64,000 nt of DNA from Deinococcus yavapaiensis KR-236 (GTDB lineage: Bacteria > Deinococcota > Deinococci > Deinococcales > Deinococcaceae). The DNA lies in NCBI RefSeq assembly GCF_003217515.1, contig NZ_QJSX01000014.1, forward strand, positions 62,001 through 126,000. Reading direction: 5' to 3'. Positions 33,857-41,928 of the stretch are shown piece by piece. Numbering within the stretch: position 1 is the stretch's first letter; each line of letters begins with the position of its first letter. The notes beneath the pieces are model-generated. The model was not told where the DNA came from. It worked only from the letters and a program-made list of their open reading frames with translations, and made no database searches. Made by a program: the position numbers and the translations under genes.

Positions 33857-34392
33857 GCGCCATGATCATCCCGAGGCGCCCGACGACCGACGAGTACCAT
33901 TCGTTCTACGAGACGTACGTGCGCCTCGTGGACGCCGAGACGTTCGAGGAGGACTTGCGAGACGGCGCCAAGCGCGTGGCGCACCTTCTAGGAAGCGTGC
34001 CCGAGGAGGACGCGGGCCGCGCGCCCGCCTCCGGCAAGTGGAGCCTCAAGCAAGTCGTGGCGCACCTGAGCGACACCGAGCGGGTGTTCTCGTTTCGCAT
34101 GTTATGGATCGCGCGCGGCGGCACGGAACCCCTGCCGGGCTTCGATCAGGACGTCTGGGCGGCCAACCGAGACGTGACGGGCACGACCTTTCGGGCGCTC
34201 CTCGACGAATTCGAGGGCGTGCGGGCGACGACGCTGTCCCTCGTTCGGTCGCTGCGTTCCGAAGACTTCGATCGGCGCGGCGTCGTGAGCGGCCATGGCG
34301 CGACCGTCCTCGCCCTCGCGTTCATGATCGTCGGGCACGCGAAGCACCACGAGCGCGCGCTCCACGCGCGCGTCGCCCACGAGGCGCGCTGA
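33853..34392 (+). CDS. DinB family protein
   Basis: A 179-residue four-helix DinB/YfiT-like protein. The likely metal triad is the His in VVAHLSDTERVF plus two of the C-terminal histidines in GHAKHHERALHARV. The family includes thiol S-transferases for bacillithiol and mycothiol; members are unusually numerous in Deinococcus. The substrate is unknown here. It overlaps both neighbours by 1-4 bp. Confidence 0.85.
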   Translation: MSAMIIPRRPTTDEYHSFYETYVRLVDAETFEEDLRDGAKRVAHLLGSVPEEDAGRAPASGKWSLKQVVAHLSDTERVFSFRMLWIARGGTEPLPGFDQDVWAANRDVTGTTFRALLDEFEGVRATTLSLVRSLRSEDFDRRGVVSGHGATVLALAFMIVGHAKHHERALHARVAHEAR

Positions 34393-35030
34393 TGCGCTTC
34401 GACCTCGCCGAGCTCGCGCCGAGAGACGCGTACAAGCTTCTCACGGGCATCGTCGTTCCGCGTCCCATCGCGTGGGTGACGACCGTGAACCACGACGGCA
34501 GCCTCAACCTCGCGCCGTTCAGCTTCTTCAACACCTTCGGCAGCGACCCGCCGGTCGTGGCGTTCGCGCCCGGCGACCGCGCGGGCGTTCCCAAGGACAC
34601 GGCCGCGAACATTCGCCGCACGCGCGAGTTCGTCGTGAACTTCGTTTCCGAGGAGCTTTTGCACGCCATGAACGTCACGGCGGCGGAACTGCCGCACCTC
34701 GAGGACGAGGTGAAGCTGGTGGGACTCACGCCCGAAGCGTCCTCCACGGTGGACGTCCCGAGGATCGCCGAGAGTCCCGCCGCCTTCGAGTGCCGTGAGG
34801 TGACGACCGTCCTGATCGGCAAGAACCGCATCGTGCTCGGCGAAGTTCTCACGATTCACGTGCGCGACGACCTCGTGGATCCCGAGAAGTTCTACGTGGA
34901 CACCGCGAACCTCAAGCTCGTCGGACGGATGGGTGGAAGAGGCGGTTACGTGCGAACGAGCGATCTCGTGGAAGTGCCGCGCCTCTCGAACGAGGAGGCG
35001 CGGCAACTCGGGCGCACGTCGGACGATTAA
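34392..35030 (+). CDS. Flavin reductase family protein (FMN-binding split barrel)
   Basis: A 212-residue protein with the flavin-reductase-like domain: PRPIAWVTTVNHDGSLNLAPFSFFN (24-48), PPVVAFAPGDRAGVPKDTAANI and EFVVNFVSEELL. It would bind FMN and reduce it or use it in a small redox reaction with NAD(P)H. It is coupled to the DinB gene (TGATG). Its TAA overlaps the stop of the convergent pheT at TTAA. Confidence 0.88.
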   Translation: MRFDLAELAPRDAYKLLTGIVVPRPIAWVTTVNHDGSLNLAPFSFFNTFGSDPPVVAFAPGDRAGVPKDTAANIRRTREFVVNFVSEELLHAMNVTAAELPHLEDEVKLVGLTPEASSTVDVPRIAESPAAFECREVTTVLIGKNRIVLGEVLTIHVRDDLVDPEKFYVDTANLKLVGRMGGRGGYVRTSDLVEVPRLSNEEARQLGRTSDD

Positions 35031-37360
35031 CGCTCGCGGATGCTCCAACCTTTCGCGCGCAGCGCGTCGATCATGGTCGCGAACACCGGGTCGACGTCCG
35101 CGTCGGTGAGCGTGCGCTCGCCGCGGAAGGTGAGGCGCACGGCCACGGAGCGTTGCCCTTCGGGAATCGGGGCGCCCGCGTACACGTCGAAGGGCTCGGC
35201 ACTTTCCAGCAGGTCCGTGGCCGAGGCGCGCAGAACGTCGCGGATGTCGGCGTACGAAACGTCGGTCGGAGCGATCACGGCGACGTCGCGCAAGTTCGCG
35301 GGCGTGCGGCGCGGATCGGCGAAGCTCCACGCGCGGCCCGGAAGCGGAAAGCTGATCTCGGCGAGGAACGTTTCGCCTTTGAGGCCGAACTCGGACGCGA
35401 TGCCCGGATGCAGAGCGCCGATCCAGCCGACCGAAACGCCGTTCCAAAGAACTTCACCCGCGATGCCCGGATGCAAGGCGCTCGGAACCGCGTCGCCGCG
35501 CACCTGCCGCACGTCGAAGGACGCGCCGAGCGACGACGCCGCCGCTTCCAACAAGCCCTTGAAAGTGTAGAAGCTCTCCGCGACGCCCGGTTGCCAAGCG
35601 GACGGCGCGAGCGGACCGCGCATCAGGAAGCCGACGCGCTCCACCTCGCCGCTCGACGGAAAGACGCGGCCGACTTCGAAGATCAAGACGTTCTCGCGAG
35701 CGTTCGAGGCGGCCGTCTTCAGCAAGCTCGGGTACAGGGCGGTCCTCATACCGGTGCGGTCGCTCGTGAGAGGATTGCGCAGACGCAAGTTCGGGCGTTC
35801 GGTACGCGCGCGGTCGGCTTCCTCGTCGCTCGCGAAGGTGTACGTCACGACTTCCTGAAAGCCGACGCCGGCGAGCGTCGTCTTGAGTTCGCGGCGACGG
35901 CGCGCCTCGTCGCCCGCCCCGAGGTTGCTTTCGTGCACTTGCAAGGTGGGAACGGTCTCGGGCAGATTCTCGAAGCCGTGAAGGCGCGCGATCTCCTCGG
36001 CGAAGTCTTCCTTGATGTGCAAATCGACGCGCCACGTGGGCGGCGTGACTTCCCACGCGTCGGACACGCCGCATCCGAGGCGCGTGAGGATAGAGCGCAT
36101 CTCGTCGTCGGACACGTCCATGCCCAGCAAGTCGCGCGTCGCTTGCGGATCGAAGGCGATCGGGCGCGACGTCTTCGGTCCGCCCGCGTCGGTCACGCCC
36201 GCGTGGACGTTCGCGCCGCCGTGAAGAGCGAGGAGTTCCATGATGCGGTTCGCGGCGAGAAGGGTCGCGTTCGGATCGACGCCGCGCTCGAAGCGGTACA
36301 CGGCGTCCGTCTTGAGGTCGAGGCGGCGCGCGGTGAGGCGCAAGCGCACCGGGTCGAAGTGCGCGGCTTCGAGCGCGACGTCGCTGGTATCGGCGCGAAT
36401 GCCTCCGAAGTTCGCGCCGATGACGCCCGCGACGCCGACGATCGCGCCTTCGGCGTTGCGAATGACGAGGTCTCGGGACGTGAGCACCTTTTCGTCGCCG
36501 TACAGCGTCAAGACCGACTCGCCGTCCTTCGCGTCGTCCACGGCGAGTCCTCCGGCGAGGTCGCGAAGGTCGTACAGAGCGGTCGGCTGGCCGACTTCGA
36601 ACATGACGTAGTTGCTCGCGTCGACGATAAGGTCGATGGGCCGCGAGCCGCACGCGAGCAGGCGCCGTTGCAGCAGCAGCGGAGACGGCCCGTTGCGCAC
36701 CCCGCTCGCCGTGCGGGCGACGAATCGGTCGCAACCGTCGTGCAAGGTCACGTCGATCGGCAAAGGTGCGCCCGCGTCAGGCTGGACGCCCGCGCTCGGC
36801 GGGTGCCAGTCGAGCCGAAGGGACGCGGAGAGGTCACGCGCGACGCCGAGCGCGGAGAGGGCGTCCGCGCGATTCGGGGTGACTTCGATGTCGATGACTT
36901 GTTCGGCGGGCCAGAGGTCGGCGAAGGGCGTTCCGACAGGCGCGGTGCCGAGCGGCAGCAGCAGCAAGCCGCCGCCGTACTCGCCGACGCCGAGTTCCTT
37001 CGGCGAGCACAGCATGCCCCACGACGCGACGCCTTGCACGCCGCGCACTCCGATCGCTTGGCCTTCGATGACGGCGCCCGGTTTCGCGACGGCCACGCCG
37101 ACTCCCGAGGTGGTGTTGGGAGCGCCCGTGACGATCACGACCGGGGCGGGCTCACCGGCGTCCACCGTCGCCGCGAAAAGATGCGTGCCCTCGATGGGCG
37201 AGACTTCGAGCACCTCGCCGTACACGACGTCCGAGGGCGGCGCGGGCACGTCCACGATCTCTTCCACGGGAAGGCCCAGGGACGCGAGGATCGGCTCGAG
37301 GTCCGTCGCGGACGGCAAGCTCGGCACGAGTTCTTTGAGCCACGAATACGGAAGCTTCAC
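35027..37360 (-). CDS. pheT: Phenylalanine-tRNA ligase beta subunit PheT
   Basis: A 777-residue β subunit of the (αβ)2 enzyme that charges tRNA-Phe. The N-terminal KLPYSWLKELV, the OB-fold tRNA-binding domain (about 40-150), the B3/B4 editing region (ASNYVMFEVGQPTALYD), B5 and the C-terminal ferredoxin-like anticodon domain (RRTPANLRDVAVIAPTDVSYADI to the end) are all recognisable. Start is GTG 37360, overlapping the pheS stop, with AGGAG upstream. Expression should follow the attenuator upstream of pheS. Confidence 0.96.
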   Translation of the reverse strand: MKLPYSWLKELVPSLPSATDLEPILASLGLPVEEIVDVPAPPSDVVYGEVLEVSPIEGTHLFAATVDAGEPAPVVIVTGAPNTTSGVGVAVAKPGAVIEGQAIGVRGVQGVASWGMLCSPKELGVGEYGGGLLLLPLGTAPVGTPFADLWPAEQVIDIEVTPNRADALSALGVARDLSASLRLDWHPPSAGVQPDAGAPLPIDVTLHDGCDRFVARTASGVRNGPSPLLLQRRLLACGSRPIDLIVDASNYVMFEVGQPTALYDLRDLAGGLAVDDAKDGESVLTLYGDEKVLTSRDLVIRNAEGAIVGVAGVIGANFGGIRADTSDVALEAAHFDPVRLRLTARRLDLKTDAVYRFERGVDPNATLLAANRIMELLALHGGANVHAGVTDAGGPKTSRPIAFDPQATRDLLGMDVSDDEMRSILTRLGCGVSDAWEVTPPTWRVDLHIKEDFAEEIARLHGFENLPETVPTLQVHESNLGAGDEARRRRELKTTLAGVGFQEVVTYTFASDEEADRARTERPNLRLRNPLTSDRTGMRTALYPSLLKTAASNARENVLIFEVGRVFPSSGEVERVGFLMRGPLAPSAWQPGVAESFYTFKGLLEAAASSLGASFDVRQVRGDAVPSALHPGIAGEVLWNGVSVGWIGALHPGIASEFGLKGETFLAEISFPLPGRAWSFADPRRTPANLRDVAVIAPTDVSYADIRDVLRASATDLLESAEPFDVYAGAPIPEGQRSVAVRLTFRGERTLTDADVDPVFATMIDALRAKGWSIRER

Positions 37361-38424
37361 ATCGTCTCCTTGAGGGTGTCGCGCGGCAACGGCGGGAGTT
37401 CGCTCGGCGTCTCGTTCGAGAGGTCGCCCTTGAACTGCGTCAGGAAACGCAAGTCGTTTCCGTAGAAGTAACGGATGTCGGGAATGCCGTAGCGCAGCAT
37501 CGCGATGCGGTTGGGACCGAGGCCGAACGCGAAGCCCGTCTTGCCTTCGTAGACGCGCGGCAAGCCCTTCGCGGCGCGCAAGTCGTCCACGGCGCGAAAG
37601 ACGTTCGGGTGCACCATGCCCGACCCGCCGAGTTCCAGCCAGCGTTGCTCCTGGTCCCACCAAATCGCGAAGTCCGCGCCCGGTTCCGTGAACGGGTAGT
37701 AACTCGGCTGGAAGCGTACGCGCGCGCCCCGCCCGAACATCGCGCGCGCCATCTCGGAGATGGCGCCCTTGAGGTCGGCCATGGTGATGCCCTCGCCGAC
37801 CACGAGGCCTTCGAATTGGTGGAACATGCTTTCGTGGGTGGCGTCCGTCGCTTCGTAGCGGTACACGCGGCCCGGCACGACGATCTTGAGGGGCGGCTCG
37901 TGCGTTTCCATGTACCGCACTTGCATGTTGCTGGTGTGCGTGCGCAGCAACTGGCCGTTTTCCAGCCAGAAGGTGTCTTGCAAGTCGCGCGCCGGGTGCC
38001 AGCTCGGCATGTTCAAGGCGTCGAAGTTGTGCGTTTCGTCCTCCACTTCGCGGCCTTCCACGACGCGGTAACCCATAGACTCGAAGATGTCGCTGAGCTC
38101 GTACAAAATGCGCGTGACGACGTGCAAACCGCCCGAAGGCAACTTCACGCCCGGCAACGTCACGTCGATCGCTTCGGAGGCGAGCTTGGCGTTCAAGGCT
38201 TCTTGCCGCAAGGTCGCTTCGCGCTCGGCGACGGCCCCCTCCAGTTCGGCCTTGAGGGCGTTGATCTCCGCGCCGCGCGCTCGACGTTCGTCCGGAGCGA
38301 GGCTGCCGAGGGTCTTGAGTTGCGCCGTCACGAGCCCGTTCTTGCCGAGGTAGCGCGTTTTGACGCCGCCGAGGGCGTCGAGTGTGGCGGCGCCCTGAAT
38401 GGCCGCGAGTGCTTCTTCCCGCAT
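37357..38424 (-). CDS. pheS: Phenylalanine-tRNA ligase alpha subunit PheS
   Basis: A 355-residue class II catalytic subunit. After the N-terminal coiled coil come motif 1 around HPARDLQDTFWLENG, motif 2 GRVYRYEATDATHESMFHQFEG, the Phe-pocket GGSGMVHPNV and motif 3 GFAFGLGPNRIAMLRYGIPDIR. GGGAGG precedes the ATG by 5 nt. The ATG lies 15 nt after the T tract of a perfect intrinsic terminator, and a leader peptide lies upstream of that, so pheST appears to be controlled by transcription attenuation. Confidence 0.97.
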   Translation of the reverse strand: MREEALAAIQGAATLDALGGVKTRYLGKNGLVTAQLKTLGSLAPDERRARGAEINALKAELEGAVAEREATLRQEALNAKLASEAIDVTLPGVKLPSGGLHVVTRILYELSDIFESMGYRVVEGREVEDETHNFDALNMPSWHPARDLQDTFWLENGQLLRTHTSNMQVRYMETHEPPLKIVVPGRVYRYEATDATHESMFHQFEGLVVGEGITMADLKGAISEMARAMFGRGARVRFQPSYYPFTEPGADFAIWWDQEQRWLELGGSGMVHPNVFRAVDDLRAAKGLPRVYEGKTGFAFGLGPNRIAMLRYGIPDIRYFYGNDLRFLTQFKGDLSNETPSELPPLPRDTLKETM

Positions 38425-38439
38425 GGATCCTCCCGAATG

Positions 38440-38478
38440 AAAAAAGCCCGCCCCGCCTTATGAAAAGGCGGGGCGGGC
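38440..38478 (-). terminator. pheST leader intrinsic terminator (attenuator)
   Basis: On the minus strand a perfect 14-bp GC stem (38478-38465 with 38459-38446), loop of five bases, then TTTTTT (38445-38440). It sits between the leader peptide and the pheS ribosome site, so read-through is required for pheST expression. The 5' arm shares three bases with the preceding hairpin (38503-38476). Confidence 0.9.
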
Positions 38479-38503
38479 AGCGCTTGAGACGATTAAGCCT
38501 GCC
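38476..38503 (-). promoter_or_regulatory. Candidate antiterminator hairpin in the pheS leader
   Basis: GGCAGGCTT pairs with AAGCGCTGCC with one bulged G. Its left arm contains the leader stop codon TAA and its right arm runs into the terminator, so a ribosome finishing the leader would melt it. Confidence 0.5.
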
Positions 38504-38555
38504 AGACCCCGACGCCGCTAAACGGCGAACGTGAACGCGAAGCGTGCGAAGTCAT
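38493..38555 (-). CDS. pheST leader peptide, 20 aa
   Basis: A short frame MTSHASRSRSPFSGVGVWQA that starts exactly where transcription is expected to start (ATG six bases after the -10 box), i.e. a leaderless message. It holds one Phe codon, number 12, written as the rare UUU in this high-GC genome and placed in the loop of a CGCCG/CGGCG hairpin (38527-38513). Classic pheST leaders have several Phe codons, so control by a single stall is a hypothesis. Too short for routine gene calling. Confidence 0.6.
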   Translation of the reverse strand: MTSHASRSRSPFSGVGVWQA

Positions 38556-38561
38556 GTCGTC

Positions 38562-38590
38562 AGCCTACGAGCAAGTGCGAACGAGGTCAA
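38562..38590 (-). promoter_or_regulatory. Promoter of the pheST leader
   Basis: TTGACC (38590-38585), 17-bp spacer, TAGGCT (38567-38562) on the minus strand; start site predicted at the A of the leader ATG 38555. Confidence 0.85.
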
Positions 38591-38644
38591 GTGTATAGAG
38601 CGAGACGTGCGAACTTCTTATCGCCCTGACGTTCATGCCTCGCT

Positions 38645-38650
38645 TATATT
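38645..38650 (+). promoter_or_regulatory. Leaderless -10 box of the PP2C gene
   Basis: TATATT, six bases, then ATG 38657. Confidence 0.65.
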
Positions 38651-38656
38651 GACGGT

Positions 38657-39754
38657 ATGCTTTTTGGGCCGCCCGGGTCGTCGTCCCCGAACAACATGGT
38701 GGGCGAGGCGTCGCACGTCACGCCGACGCTGCGGGCGCGGGCCGTCACGGACGCGGGCCGTGAGCGGTCCCTCAACGAGGACGCGGCCCTGCTCGTGCCC
38801 CTCCCGACGGGCGGACTGTTCGCCGTCGCGGACGGAATGGGCGGCCACGCGGCGGGCGAAGTCGCGTCGCAACTCGCCTTGGAAGAGTTGCGAGACGCCT
38901 TTGAGCTCGCCGAAGGCAACACGCCGTCACGCCTCGTGCGCGCCCTGCAAGCCGCGAACGGCGCCGTACACTCGCAAGCGGTCGGTAATCAGGCCGGGAT
39001 GGGCACGACGCTCGCCGCCGTCCTCATCGACGGCGGCGTCGCCCTCGTCGCGAACGTCGGAGACTCACGGGTGTACCTGTGGCGTGGCCGCGAGTTGCGC
39101 CAACTGTCGCGCGACCACTCGTGGGTGGCCGAGCAAGTGCGAAAAGGCTTTCTCACCGAGCAGGAAGGCCGCTCGCACGCGTGGCGCAACGTCGTCAGCA
39201 ACGCCATGGGCAGTGAAGCCGCGCTCAGCCTCGATTTGTTCGGGATACCGCTCGAACGCGGCGACCGCTTTCTCATTTGCAGCGACGGCGTCACGGACGT
39301 GCTGTCCGACGAGCAACTCGCCGAGCTTCTCGCGCGCGAGGACGATCTCGGCATCCTGCTGCCCGACCTCGTGAAGCTCGCCAACGATCACGGCGGTCCC
39401 GACAACATCACGGCGATCGTCATCGACGTGACGACCCTGCTCGCCAAGCCGCGCTACACCCTGCCGGTCTTGCATCCGAACGGGCCCGTCGCCGCGGCGA
39501 CGCTCGCGCGCGCCACGAAGCGCAGTTCCGCCGCTTACGTCACGCTCGCCGTGCTGTACCTCACGTTGCTCGGCATGATCGTCCTGCCCGAGTACCGCAA
39601 CCTCATCGCCTTGATCGGCGGCGGCGGTTTGGCCGTCTTGCTGTTCTCGACCGTTCGCGCTCGGCGCCCCAGAAAAGGCCGCGGCGCGACTCGCTCGACC
39701 GCCGACATTTCCCTTCAGGAGAACTCTGATGAAGCAACCCGTCTCCACCCCTGA
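38657..39754 (+). CDS. PP2C-family Ser/Thr protein phosphatase
   Basis: A 365-residue metal-dependent phosphatase. Signature blocks are RSLNEDAALL, VADGMGGHAAG, GMGTTLAAVL, VANVGDSRVYL, CSDGVTDVL and GGPDNITAIVID, covering all metal-binding aspartates. After residue 255 comes a linker and two membrane helices (AYVTLAVLYLTLLGMIVL and LIALIGGGGLAVLLF), so the catalytic domain is anchored to the inner face of the membrane. It would reverse Hanks-type kinase signalling. Leaderless TATATT box. Its 3' end overlaps ridA by 26 bp. Confidence 0.93.
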   Translation: MLFGPPGSSSPNNMVGEASHVTPTLRARAVTDAGRERSLNEDAALLVPLPTGGLFAVADGMGGHAAGEVASQLALEELRDAFELAEGNTPSRLVRALQAANGAVHSQAVGNQAGMGTTLAAVLIDGGVALVANVGDSRVYLWRGRELRQLSRDHSWVAEQVRKGFLTEQEGRSHAWRNVVSNAMGSEAALSLDLFGIPLERGDRFLICSDGVTDVLSDEQLAELLAREDDLGILLPDLVKLANDHGGPDNITAIVIDVTTLLAKPRYTLPVLHPNGPVAAATLARATKRSSAAYVTLAVLYLTLLGMIVLPEYRNLIALIGGGGLAVLLFSTVRARRPRKGRGATRSTADISLQENSDEATRLHP

Positions 39755-40106
39755 CGCGCCCGCTGCGATCGGTCCGTACAGTCAAGCCGTGCGCTTCGGT
39801 AACCTCGTCTTCACGTCCGGCCAGATTCCTTTGCGGCCCGACGGCACCTTGATCGAAGGCAACGTCGAAGAGCAAGCGCATCAAGTGTTCGCGAACCTCA
39901 AGGCCGTTCTCGCCGCCGCCGATTGCACCTTGAGCGACGTCGTCAAGGCGACGGTGTTCGTCGCGGACCTCGGTCAGTTCGCCGAGCTCAACGCCGTGTA
40001 CGCCCAGTACTTCAGCGAGCCTTACCCGGCCCGCAGCACGGTCGAAGTGGCGAGGTTGCCGCGCGACGTGCTCGTGGAAATCGAGTTGGTGGCGGTCGTT
40101 CCGTAG
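39729..40106 (+). CDS. ridA: RidA family protein (enamine/imine deaminase)
   Basis: A 125-residue RidA/YjgF protein that hydrolyses reactive 2-aminoacrylate-type enamines. AIGPYSQAVRFGNLVFTSGQIPL at the start, the catalytic Arg in PYPARSTVEV and the final glutamate in DVLVEIELVAVVP are present, marking the active RidA group. CAGGAG precedes the ATG. It overlaps the phosphatase gene by 26 bp in another frame. Confidence 0.94.
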   Translation: MKQPVSTPDAPAAIGPYSQAVRFGNLVFTSGQIPLRPDGTLIEGNVEEQAHQVFANLKAVLAAADCTLSDVVKATVFVADLGQFAELNAVYAQYFSEPYPARSTVEVARLPRDVLVEIELVAVVP

Positions 40107-40140
40107 CTTCACGCTCCTCTCGCTCACCGGGGAGAGGGCC

Positions 40141-40180
40141 GACCAGCGGCGTTGTCACGCTTTGACCGCGCCGCTGGTCA
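40141..40180. terminator. Hairpin overlapping the permease 3' end
   Basis: Arms GACCAGCGGCG (40141-40151) and CGCCGCTGGTC (40170-40180); the right arm lies within the last codons of the minus-strand permease. Probably ends both convergent transcripts. Confidence 0.5.
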
Positions 40181-40991
40181 GCCCTTCGATGTACGAGCGC
40201 ATCAAAAACGCGAAGAGCACGACGAGCGGCACGGCGCTCAGGACGTACGACGCCATGAGGGCGCCGTAGTTCGGCGTGGAGGGATTGCTGTTGCCGCCGC
40301 CTTGGAAGTACACGAGGGCGACGGGCAAGGTGCGGTGCGCTTCGTCGAGGACGAGCGACGGCAAGATGAACTCGTTCCACACGGGAATGAGGCGGATGAT
40401 CGCGACGGAGATCAGGACGGGAACGCTCATCGGGACGACGACGCGGGCCAAGATCTGAGCGTGGCTCGCACCGTCGATGCGGGCCGCCTCCAAGATTTCT
40501 TTCGGCAGGTTCTCGAAGGCGGTCTTGAGAACGAGAATCGCGAAAGCCTGACCGGCGGCGATCGTCGGGAGGATGATCGAGAGGTAGTTGTTCGGCAAGT
40601 CGAGGCTCTTGATTTGGATGTACAGCGGAATGAGGGTGAGAAAGTCGGGAATGAGCAGCAGGGCGAACACGAGCGCGAAAAGGACGCGGCGCCCGACGAA
40701 GCGCATCAGTGCGAAGGCGTAGGCGCTCAGCACCGCCAGCAGCAGCGTGAACAGCACGCTCGTGAACGTCACGACGAGGGAGTTCACCATCGGGGAAGCG
40801 ACGGCGCGCCACGCGACGAGGTAGTTCTCGGGGTGGAGGCTCGGCGGGACGTTCAGGAGATTTTGTGCGTATTGCACGGGGTTTTTGAAGGAGTTGACGA
40901 CGGCGAAGTAGATCGGAAAGAGGCTGACGAGTCCGAGGATCAGCAAGACGCCTTGCCGAAGGAGTTCGCCCAGCGAGCGCGGCGGGCGCAT
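40155..40991 (-). CDS. Carbohydrate ABC transporter permease (MalG/CUT1 type)
   Basis: A 278-residue six-helix permease of ordinary length, unlike its large counterpart at 29877. The EAA loop is EAARIDGASHAQILARVVVPM. NSFKNPVQYAQN after helix 1 is CUT1-typical. It follows the other permease with a TGAGATG junction. No ATPase gene is in the cluster. Confidence 0.93.
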   Translation of the reverse strand: MRPPRSLGELLRQGVLLILGLVSLFPIYFAVVNSFKNPVQYAQNLLNVPPSLHPENYLVAWRAVASPMVNSLVVTFTSVLFTLLLAVLSAYAFALMRFVGRRVLFALVFALLLIPDFLTLIPLYIQIKSLDLPNNYLSIILPTIAAGQAFAILVLKTAFENLPKEILEAARIDGASHAQILARVVVPMSVPVLISVAIIRLIPVWNEFILPSLVLDEAHRTLPVALVYFQGGGNSNPSTPNYGALMASYVLSAVPLVVLFAFLMRSYIEGLTSGAVKA

Positions 40992-40992
40992 C

Positions 40993-41916
40993 TCAATCGC
41001 CTTGTGCGCGCGCCACGCGTTGCGCGACGACCGTGAGAAGCACGATCACGACGAACAGCAGCGCGGCGATAGAGAGAGCGTAGCCGTACTCGCCGAACTT
41101 CACGGCGGTGTTGTACATCAGCAAGGCCGGAACGGTCGTCGCGTATCCGGGTCCGCCCGAGGTGATCACGAGAGGGCTGAGAAAATACTGGGCGTTGCCG
41201 ATGACGGACAGCACGGCGATGAGGAAGAGTTGCGGTCGCAGCAACGGCAAGTCGATGGTCCACACGCGCCTCGGGCCGACGGCGCCGTCGAGCTTCGCTG
41301 CTTCGAGAACGTCCTTCGGGATGCTTTGCAAGCCCGCGTAGAGCAACAGCAGGTAAAAGGCGTCGACGTACGGAAAGCCCAGGAAGATCAGGGCGTAGAG
41401 GGCGGTGTCTTGATCGGCGAGCCACGAGCGCTGCCACGCGCCGAGACCGACCGAGCCGAGCAGTTGGTTGAGGACGCCGTCCGTGCGGTAAAAGGTCGTC
41501 CACAGCAACAGCAGCACCAAGGACGGCACGACGATCGGCACGACGAACAGGGTGCGGTACGCGTACTGCCGTCTGGGGCCGCGCAAGTGGAAGATCAGCT
41601 CGGCGACGACGAGCGGCGGAATCACGGCGAGCAACAACCCCAAGACGATCCAAAGGCCGACGTTGGCGGACGCTTGCCCCATGGCGGGGTCGGTGAGGGC
41701 CCGCCGGAAGTTCTCCAAGCCCGTGAAGGTGGGCGGGTTGAAGCCGTCCCAGTCGGTGAAGGCGCGCGTGAAGGCGATGTACGCGGGGTAGTACGCGAAG
41801 TAGCCGAGCAGCACGAAGGTCGGCAGCAAGAACAGGTACGCGCGCCGCCCCGCCCAAAGTCGCTTCCAGAAGGTGGGGCGGGCGGCGCGGCGCGGTGCAG
41901 GCGAGGCGGAGTGCAC
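40993..41916 (-). CDS. Carbohydrate ABC transporter permease (MalF/CUT1 type)
   Basis: A 307-residue permease with six helices and the EAA loop LEAAKLDGAVGPRRVWTIDLP. The N-terminus has a basic cytoplasmic stretch (APRRAARPTFWKRLWAGRR). The second gene of a binding protein-permease-permease unit, 12 bp after the binding-protein stop. Confidence 0.93.
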   Translation of the reverse strand: MHSASPAPRRAARPTFWKRLWAGRRAYLFLLPTFVLLGYFAYYPAYIAFTRAFTDWDGFNPPTFTGLENFRRALTDPAMGQASANVGLWIVLGLLLAVIPPLVVAELIFHLRGPRRQYAYRTLFVVPIVVPSLVLLLLWTTFYRTDGVLNQLLGSVGLGAWQRSWLADQDTALYALIFLGFPYVDAFYLLLLYAGLQSIPKDVLEAAKLDGAVGPRRVWTIDLPLLRPQLFLIAVLSVIGNAQYFLSPLVITSGGPGYATTVPALLMYNTAVKFGEYGYALSIAALLFVVIVLLTVVAQRVARAQGD

Positions 41917-41928
41917 GTGGCTTCCGAA

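Noticed and set aside
38440..38656. A T-box riboswitch controlling pheST
   Set aside because: The leader is only about 115 nt from the predicted start to the terminator, and no T-box consensus (TGG with flanking conserved bases) or specifier stem was found. A leader-peptide attenuator fits better.
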